From Lachnospiraceae bacterium (GTDB taxonomy: Bacteria; Bacillota; Clostridia; Lachnospirales; Lachnospiraceae), in assembly GCA_024697595.1 (NCBI GenBank), contig JAILFK010000061.1, positions 1 to 47,037 on the forward strand: 47,037 nucleotides of DNA, given 5' to 3'. Below are positions 42,988 through 47,037 of the stretch, piece after piece. Under the pieces are notes generated by a model. That model saw nothing but the letters and a program-made list of their open reading frames with translations, was not told where the DNA came from and did no database searches. A program made the position numbers and the translations under genes. Every line of letters begins with the position of its first letter. Positions within the stretch are counted from its first letter, which is position 1.

Positions 42988-43203
42988 TTATTGTTTTTTG
43001 ATTCCTCTAAAATCATAACCTGCATCTGTAATTGCCTTGGCAAATGTATACTCAGTAACAGGCGCATCAAGCTCCATCTCTACAATATTTGCCTCGTGAT
43101 CAGGAGTAGCTGAAGCAACACCATCAAGTGCCTCAAGAACTTCCTTTACTCTAGCCTCGCAATGTTCACACATCATTCCATCTACCTTAATTGTTGTCTT
43201 CAT
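42988..43203 (-). CDS. Possible internally initiated CopZ-like copper chaperone (same frame as copA)
   Basis: Inside copA, AAAGGAGG (CCTCCT at 43214-43219) stands 10 nt before an in-frame ATG at 43201-43203. Translation from there gives 71 residues, MKTTIKVDGMMCEHCEARVK onward: a complete HMA/CopZ-like domain with the metal-binding CxxC. In many Firmicutes copZ is a separate gene next to copA, so this may be a copZ fused to copA by loss of the copA stop, with its start signal kept. Whether a free form is made is an inference. Confidence 0.5.
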   Translation of the reverse strand: MKTTIKVDGMMCEHCEARVKEVLEALDGVASATPDHEANIVEMELDAPVTEYTFAKAITDAGYDFRGIKKQ

Positions 43204-45624
43204 AATACTATTTCCTCCTTTTTCTTTTATTATATCAACAACTGAATATTTATCTACTATTTCCTGAATAAAAGTTTTGCTATTTTCCTGGGAAATGTTA
43301 TTAACTTTCTCTGTATTTTTAACTTTCTTGTGTATGTTATATAAGTTGAGTCTTAAAGCATTCATAACCACGCAAAAACTTGACATACTCATGGCTGCCG
43401 CACCATACATCGGATTCATCTCCCATCCAGTAATATGTATCCAAGCACCTGCTGCCACTGGAATACAAATAGCATTATAGAAAAATGCCCAAAATAGATT
43501 TTGATGAATATTTCTCAGAGTATACTTACTCAACTTAATGGCTGCCACCACATCTGTCAATCTGCTTTCAACCAGCACTACCTGCGCAGCATCCATTGCT
43601 ATATCCGCACCAGCTCCAATTGCCACTCCATTGTCTGCAGCAGTAAGGGCAGGGGCATCATTTATTCCATCTCCCACCATCATAACCTTGGCATGTTCTG
43701 AGATGGCCTTGATTACCTTGGCCTTCTCATCTGGCATAACTCCAGCGATAACATATTTTACACCGGCCTCATCTGCGATAGCTCTTGCAGTCGCTATTCT
43801 ATCTCCTGTCAACATCACAGTCTCTATTCCCATGGCCGCCAACTCCGCTATGGCCTCCGCGCTATCTTCCTTGATCTCATCCGCCACCAAAATCATTCCA
43901 AGCATCTCGTCATCAGTGGCAAAAAATAAAGGTGTTCGTCCTCTCTTGGCCTCCTCATCCACCTGATGATTCTTGGCAAATGTATCAAAGGCATCTCCAA
44001 CTTTACGGCGAATAAACTCAGCTTTGCCTCCATATATCATCTTGCCCTTCACCTGGCCAGACACACCCTGGCCGCTGTGATTTTTAAAGTTGGTACACAT
44101 TAAATCAATATTACAATGCAATCCAGTTTCTGCATCTTCCATATAATCCACAATGGCCTTGGCCAATGGATGTGTACTTGGTGCCTCAATGGCATATGCA
44201 CGTTTTATCAGTTCCTCTTCACTCACATTGTCTGCAGGAACAATATCAACCACCTTTGGTTGCCCCTTGGTTACAGTTCCTGTTTTATCAAGTACAACCA
44301 CCTTGGTTTTACCAACATTTTCTAGGGCTGTGGCATTTTTAAATAGAATCCCATTTCTGGCACCCACGCCATTTCCCACCATAATTGCAACCGGTGTGGC
44401 AAGTCCAAGAGCACAAGGACAACTGATAACCAAAACAGAGATAGCTCTTGCAAGAGAAAATCCAATATCCTCTCCCACCAAAAGCCAGATAATCAAAGTC
44501 ACCAAAGCAATAAGCAAAACTGCTGGAACAAAAATCCCTGAAACCTTGTCAGCCACCTTGGCAATTGGAGCTTTGGTTGCAGCAGAATCAGATACCATCT
44601 GAATGATTTGTGAAATAGTGGTATCCTTGCCCACTCTTGTGGCTCTACAAGTCAGATGTCCATCAACATTCAAAGTAGCTGCTGTCACGTCATCATTTTC
44701 CATCTTGTCAACTGGGATACTCTCACCAGTGAGGGCGGATTCATCCACAGCGCCATTTCCCGAAACCACAACTCCATCCACAGGTATTGCCTCCCCTGGT
44801 TTTACCACATAGATATCATCCACCTTCACCTGCTCCACAGGAATCATGGTCTCAACACCATCACGCACCACTCTGGCCTCCTGGGGTGTCAAATCCATAA
44901 GACCGGCCAAGGCATCTGTGGTTCTTCCCTTTGAGTAGGACTCCAACATTTTACCCACGGTAATAAGAGTTAAAATCATAGCTGCGGATTCAAAGTAGAG
45001 ATTGTGCAAAAACTCATGGCAGCCCTGCATATCGCCAGCCATGGCAGCCTGAGACATTTGAAAAAGCACAACCACACTGTATCCAAAAGACACACCGGAA
45101 CCCATCGCAACAAGGGTATCCATATTTGGTGCCAAATGTCTAATTCCCTTAAAACCATTTATAAAGAATTTCTGATTTATAACCATTACAATTCCTGCAA
45201 TTAGCATCTCAAAAATTCCAACTGCCATAGGATTAACGGCAAGCGCTTCCGGCACAGGCCAGTTCCACATCATGTGTCCCATGGTCACATACATCATAGG
45301 AAGTAAAAAAATCAAAGAGACAATAAGTCTATTTCTTATCTTTTTAAATTCCTCCCTTTGAGTTTTTGTAAACTCATCCGAAGTCTGTGGTTTATAAGAT
45401 GTATCACCATCTGAAGATAGCTCGCCCTCAGCTAAAGTGGCACCATAACCTGCAGCATTTACCGCATCGATTATAATTTGGCTATCCACATCACCCTCCA
45501 CATTCATTGTGTTGGTGAGAAGATTTACAGCCACATCTTCCACTCCATCTATCTCACGCACAGCCTTGTCCACTCTAGCACTGCAAGCCGCGCAACTCAT
45601 TCCTGTTACATTGTATTTTTGCAT
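42988..45624 (-). CDS. copA: Copper-exporting P1B-type ATPase CopA with fused C-terminal HMA domain
   Basis: Exports Cu(I) from the cytoplasm. The 878-residue protein has an N-terminal HMA domain (GMSCAACSARV, residues 8-18), eight membrane segments, the Cu-binding SCPCALG motif in TM6, phosphorylation site VVLDKTGTVTKG, HP motif APSTHPLAKAI, MLTGDR and VGDGINDAPALT. The TM7/TM8 signatures AFFYNAICIPVAAG and MSMSSFCVVMNALRL mark the Cu(I) subgroup. After the core, a ~40-residue linker leads to a second HMA domain (GMMCEHCEARV, about residues 816-826), an uncommon position. This tail has its own Shine-Dalgarno and ATG (see next entry). Start 45624 has AAAGGG; csoR lies 13 nt upstream. Confidence 0.96.
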   Translation of the reverse strand: MQKYNVTGMSCAACSARVDKAVREIDGVEDVAVNLLTNTMNVEGDVDSQIIIDAVNAAGYGATLAEGELSSDGDTSYKPQTSDEFTKTQREEFKKIRNRLIVSLIFLLPMMYVTMGHMMWNWPVPEALAVNPMAVGIFEMLIAGIVMVINQKFFINGFKGIRHLAPNMDTLVAMGSGVSFGYSVVVLFQMSQAAMAGDMQGCHEFLHNLYFESAAMILTLITVGKMLESYSKGRTTDALAGLMDLTPQEARVVRDGVETMIPVEQVKVDDIYVVKPGEAIPVDGVVVSGNGAVDESALTGESIPVDKMENDDVTAATLNVDGHLTCRATRVGKDTTISQIIQMVSDSAATKAPIAKVADKVSGIFVPAVLLIALVTLIIWLLVGEDIGFSLARAISVLVISCPCALGLATPVAIMVGNGVGARNGILFKNATALENVGKTKVVVLDKTGTVTKGQPKVVDIVPADNVSEEELIKRAYAIEAPSTHPLAKAIVDYMEDAETGLHCNIDLMCTNFKNHSGQGVSGQVKGKMIYGGKAEFIRRKVGDAFDTFAKNHQVDEEAKRGRTPLFFATDDEMLGMILVADEIKEDSAEAIAELAAMGIETVMLTGDRIATARAIADEAGVKYVIAGVMPDEKAKVIKAISEHAKVMMVGDGINDAPALTAADNGVAIGAGADIAMDAAQVVLVESRLTDVVAAIKLSKYTLRNIHQNLFWAFFYNAICIPVAAGAWIHITGWEMNPMYGAAAMSMSSFCVVMNALRLNLYNIHKKVKNTEKVNNISQENSKTFIQEIVDKYSVVDIIKEKGGNSIMKTTIKVDGMMCEHCEARVKEVLEALDGVASATPDHEANIVEMELDAPVTEYTFAKAITDAGYDFRGIKKQ

Positions 45625-45637
45625 CTAATCACCCTTT

Positions 45638-45952
45638 CTACTTCATAAGTTTTTGAATGGTATCCACCAACTCATCAACCTTGTCATCGTTTCCCGCAAT
45701 AATATCCTCTGTCACACAGGTCTTGATATGATTTTCAAGGAGGACTTTGTTAAATGAATTTAGCGCACTTCTTATGGCGCTAACCTGAGTTAAAATGTCC
45801 ACACAGTAGGCATCATTTTGCACCATGTTGGTGACTCCCCTAACTTGACCCTCTATTCTGTTCAATCTATTAATTAAATCCTTGTATTCCTTCTCATCTC
45901 TGACCTTGGTTCGCTGACAGCAATCTGGAATTTTTTCATTATCCTTTGACAT
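45638..45952 (-). CDS. csoR: Copper-sensing repressor CsoR
   Basis: The 104-residue, all-helical DUF156/CsoR protein contains RLNRIEGQVRGVTNMV and the Cu(I) ligand set Cys-His-Cys: YCVDIL, then ENHIKTC. An N-terminal CC pair (DCCQR) is an extra. Apo-CsoR binds DNA and Cu(I) releases it, so copA would be induced by copper. The operator ATACCCCCATGGGGTAT lies at its own promoter. AAGGAG supports the start. Confidence 0.94.
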   Translation of the reverse strand: MSKDNEKIPDCCQRTKVRDEKEYKDLINRLNRIEGQVRGVTNMVQNDAYCVDILTQVSAIRSALNSFNKVLLENHIKTCVTEDIIAGNDDKVDELVDTIQKLMK

Positions 45953-46002
45953 AAATTCTCACTCCTTATATGCTCTTTGAAAATATTATGACTCCACATA
46001 AT

Positions 46003-46019
46003 ATACCCCCATGGGGTAT
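46003..46019. promoter_or_regulatory. CsoR operator
   Basis: ATACCCCCATGGGGTAT is a perfect 7-3-7 palindrome with the C-run/G-run typical of CsoR sites. It lies just downstream of the csoR -10 box, at the expected transcript start. Confidence 0.85.
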
Positions 46020-46027
46020 CTTAATTT

Positions 46028-46056
46028 ATAATAGACCCACCCACTTCCACTGTCAA
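46028..46056 (-). promoter_or_regulatory. csoR-copA promoter
   Basis: Minus strand: TTGACA (46051-46056), 17-nt spacer, TATTAT (46028-46033), with the CsoR operator immediately downstream. Confidence 0.82.
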
Positions 46057-46090
46057 GTTTGTTTTGACTAACTTTCATCATTTTATTATA

Positions 46091-46119
46091 TTTACAAAGA
46101 AAATTCATATTGTTATAAT
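46091..46119 (+). promoter_or_regulatory. Promoter of the FakA-like small gene
   Basis: Plus strand: TTTACA (46091-46096), 17-nt spacer, TATAAT (46114-46119), about 35 nt upstream of the start codon. It is divergent from the csoR promoter. Confidence 0.75.
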
Positions 46120-46154
46120 GTCTAAAGAATGTTTTTACAAGGAAAGGAAAAAGT

Positions 46155-46469
46155 ATGGAACCATTAGAATTTCGTTATGATACACAGCTTTTATTAGACC
46201 AATATGTAGAGGATGGGGATGACCCAGATGATGTGGCAGATGATTTAACAGATGAAATCAGAGACTATGTCTTAGAAAATATCAAAGGTGACTCAATGGT
46301 AATCGCTGGCGACAGCGGTGAGGACGTCAACGGTGAGAAGGCTATTATCAAGCTTCATTACCACACAAATGAGCCATGGGATGTATTATCTTACTGCAGA
46401 ACTCATGGAGAGATTTACGATATCGTTGTAGAGGATATGGATCGTCAGCAAAGAGGTCTACAGGGCTAA
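46155..46469 (+). CDS. Small stand-alone protein resembling the FakA (DAK2/DegV-system) middle domain
   Basis: The 104-residue acidic protein reads like one segment of the fatty-acid kinase FakA. It opens with EFRYDTQLLLD, has IRDYVLENIKGDSMVIAGD, then the conserved IIKLHYHTNEPWDVLSYC and GEIYDIVVEDMDRQQRGL. In FakA this segment lies between the kinase (DAK2) domain and the C-terminal domain, and the His pair is conserved. No kinase or FakB/DegV gene is near. A strong promoter, AAAGGAAA site and terminator show that it is a complete, separately expressed gene rather than a fragment. It could modulate FakA or bind metal; function unproven. Confidence 0.75.
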   Translation: MEPLEFRYDTQLLLDQYVEDGDDPDDVADDLTDEIRDYVLENIKGDSMVIAGDSGEDVNGEKAIIKLHYHTNEPWDVLSYCRTHGEIYDIVVEDMDRQQRGLQG

Positions 46470-46474
46470 AAAAT

Positions 46475-46508
46475 AACCTGAGAGTAAATTGCTCTCAGGT
46501 TTTATTTT
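46475..46508 (+). terminator. Rho-independent terminator after the FakA-like gene
   Basis: Stem AACCTGAGAG/CTCTCAGGTT with a 7-nt loop and T-rich tail (TTTATTTTTT), starting 6 nt past the stop. Confidence 0.9.
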
Positions 46509-46515
46509 TTATCAA

Positions 46516-46639
46516 CACTTCTATTTCTAGTTTCTAGCTAATTCTTGATCTACTTCTGTTCTAGCTTCAAACTAAATCTTGGACTGCTTCTGTTCTAGCT
46601 TCTAATTAAATCTTGGACTGCTTCTGCTCCAGTTTCTTA
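46516..46639. repeat. 34-bp tandem repeats over the 3' end of the MATE gene
   Basis: Three full 34-bp copies (46538-46571, 46572-46605, 46606-46639) and a partial fourth (46516-46537) repeat the last 11 codons of the gene, including its stop. Copies 46572-46605 and 46606-46639 share GGACTGCTTCTG and nearly all other bases. The outer copies are more diverged. Confidence 0.85.
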
Positions 46640-47037
46640 TATGTGGCAAAAAATGCCGGTACCAGGAATGCATCAGCAAATATCCAGGCCAAAGGACTCG
46701 CAAAGCAAGCTCCTAGGAATCCAAACCATGGAACCAAAGTAAAGGCTGCTGCCGTTCTGGCAATCATTTCCATTACACCTGCAAGTATAGCAAATGTGGA
46801 AAATCCCATTCCCTGTATAATAAATCTAAATACATTTACCGCAACAAGAGGAATATAAAACAATGCCTGAATAATCATAAATGTCTTGGCATCTGCCATA
46901 ATGGCTGTCTCTGATGCATCCAAAAACAGAAGCAACAGATAATCTGCTCCGAAGTATATAATTGCAAGAGCTATAAGTGAATAGGCCGATCCTAATAGCT
47001 GAGCTGACTTCAATCCTGATTTCAATCGTTCAAGCTT
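46606..47037 (-). CDS. MATE-family efflux transporter, C-terminal part
   Basis: About 143 residues of a membrane protein that continues beyond the window; the frame is open to the last base (KLERLKSGLKSAQ). It has four hydrophobic helices (SAYSLIALAIIYFGADYLLLLF, FMIIQALFYIPLVAVNVF, FSTFAILAGVMEMIARTAAA, LGACFASPLAWIFADAFLV) and the segment VVNVFRFIIQGMGFS-like LVAVNVFRFIIQGMG that is typical of the C-terminal half of MATE/NorM drug:cation antiporters. The substrate is unknown. The C-terminus (KKLEQKQSKI) is repeated downstream as non-coding tandem copies. Confidence 0.82.
   Translation of the reverse strand, partial: KLERLKSGLKSAQLLGSAYSLIALAIIYFGADYLLLLFLDASETAIMADAKTFMIIQALFYIPLVAVNVFRFIIQGMGFSTFAILAGVMEMIARTAAAFTLVPWFGFLGACFASPLAWIFADAFLVPAFFATYKKLEQKQSKI

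Noticed and set aside
43203..43260. Frameshift in copA explaining the C-terminal extension
   Set aside because: The linker stays in one frame from the ATPase core to the HMA tail, so no frameshift is needed; a lost stop codon or genuine fusion fits better.
1..47037. CRISPR arrays, tRNA or rRNA genes, prophage
   Set aside because: I found no regularly spaced 25-40 bp repeats, no cloverleaf-like sequence with a T-arm GTTCRANNC in the gaps, no rRNA and no phage structural genes.

Overview
The window looks like chromosomal DNA of a low-G+C, anaerobic, butyrate-forming Firmicute, most likely Lachnospiraceae (Butyrivibrio/Pseudobutyrivibrio/Roseburia group). The grounds are a butyryl-CoA:acetate CoA-transferase-type gene, pyruvate phosphate dikinase, homodimeric glycyl-tRNA synthetase, a Trp T-box, strong AGGAGG-type Shine-Dalgarno sites and AT-rich promoters. 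Nearly all genes lie on the minus strand, so they are transcribed from high to low coordinates. Family assignments come from recognised motifs, not from database searches.

Layout. 1-136 looks like the end of an insertion sequence with four spaced GTGTCC repeats. 280-2919 is ppdK. 3161-21586 is a long minus-strand stretch of core metabolism and housekeeping, in transcription order: cysK, an Rrf2 regulator, thrH, a terminator, then leuB, ilvD, ilvB, serC, serA, DUF1015, mscS, an M16C peptidase, era, recO, a membrane-anchored protein and glyS, closed by a terminator. A DtxR-type regulator (21807-22193) diverges from cysK. 22343-25641 holds a three-gene envelope module like Bacillus YdjG/YdjH/YdjI: SPFH protein, zinc-ribbon membrane protein, TPM protein. 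25795-32373 is a complete tryptophan operon behind a TTGACA promoter and a T-box with a UGG specifier, in the unusual order trpD-C-F-B-A-E-G. 32736-36889 is a regulatory/accessory patch: Fic protein with its own HTH plus an ArsC/Spx-like protein, LytTR-DUF3021 pair, and a TetR regulator divergent from an SGNH lipoprotein. 37026-40685 holds rlmD, an HxlR regulator, a C_GCAxxG_C_C protein and the CoA-transferase. 40733-45952 is a copper operon (csoR, copA with a fused C-terminal metal-binding domain) followed by an aminotransferase and a glycosyltransferase. The right edge has a stand-alone FakA middle-domain-like protein and the 3' end of a MATE transporter with tandem repeats over its stop codon.

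How the genes work together. serA, serC and thrH would make serine from 3-phosphoglycerate, and cysK uses activated serine for cysteine; serine is also a substrate of tryptophan synthase. leuB, ilvD and ilvB are a partial branched-chain amino acid set (no ilvN, ilvC, leuA or leuCD here). ppdK and the CoA-transferase belong to fermentative carbon flow. Several local regulators sit next to plausible operators: CsoR (ATACCCCCATGGGGTAT), TetR (TAACACAGTGTTA), the HTH-Fic protein (AAAAAGTAAAGATT repeats), Rrf2 (ATTCCTAGTGGAAT) and HxlR (CTTACCA repeats).

The items most worth a second look are the copA internal ribosome-binding site and start codon that could give a separate CopZ-like chaperone from the same frame, the DUF1015 gene with a DGHHR motif in the serine operon, the Ydj-like module without PspA, the autoregulated-looking class II Fic gene, the 143-bp inverted-repeat element between ilvD and ilvB, and the stand-alone FakA-like domain.
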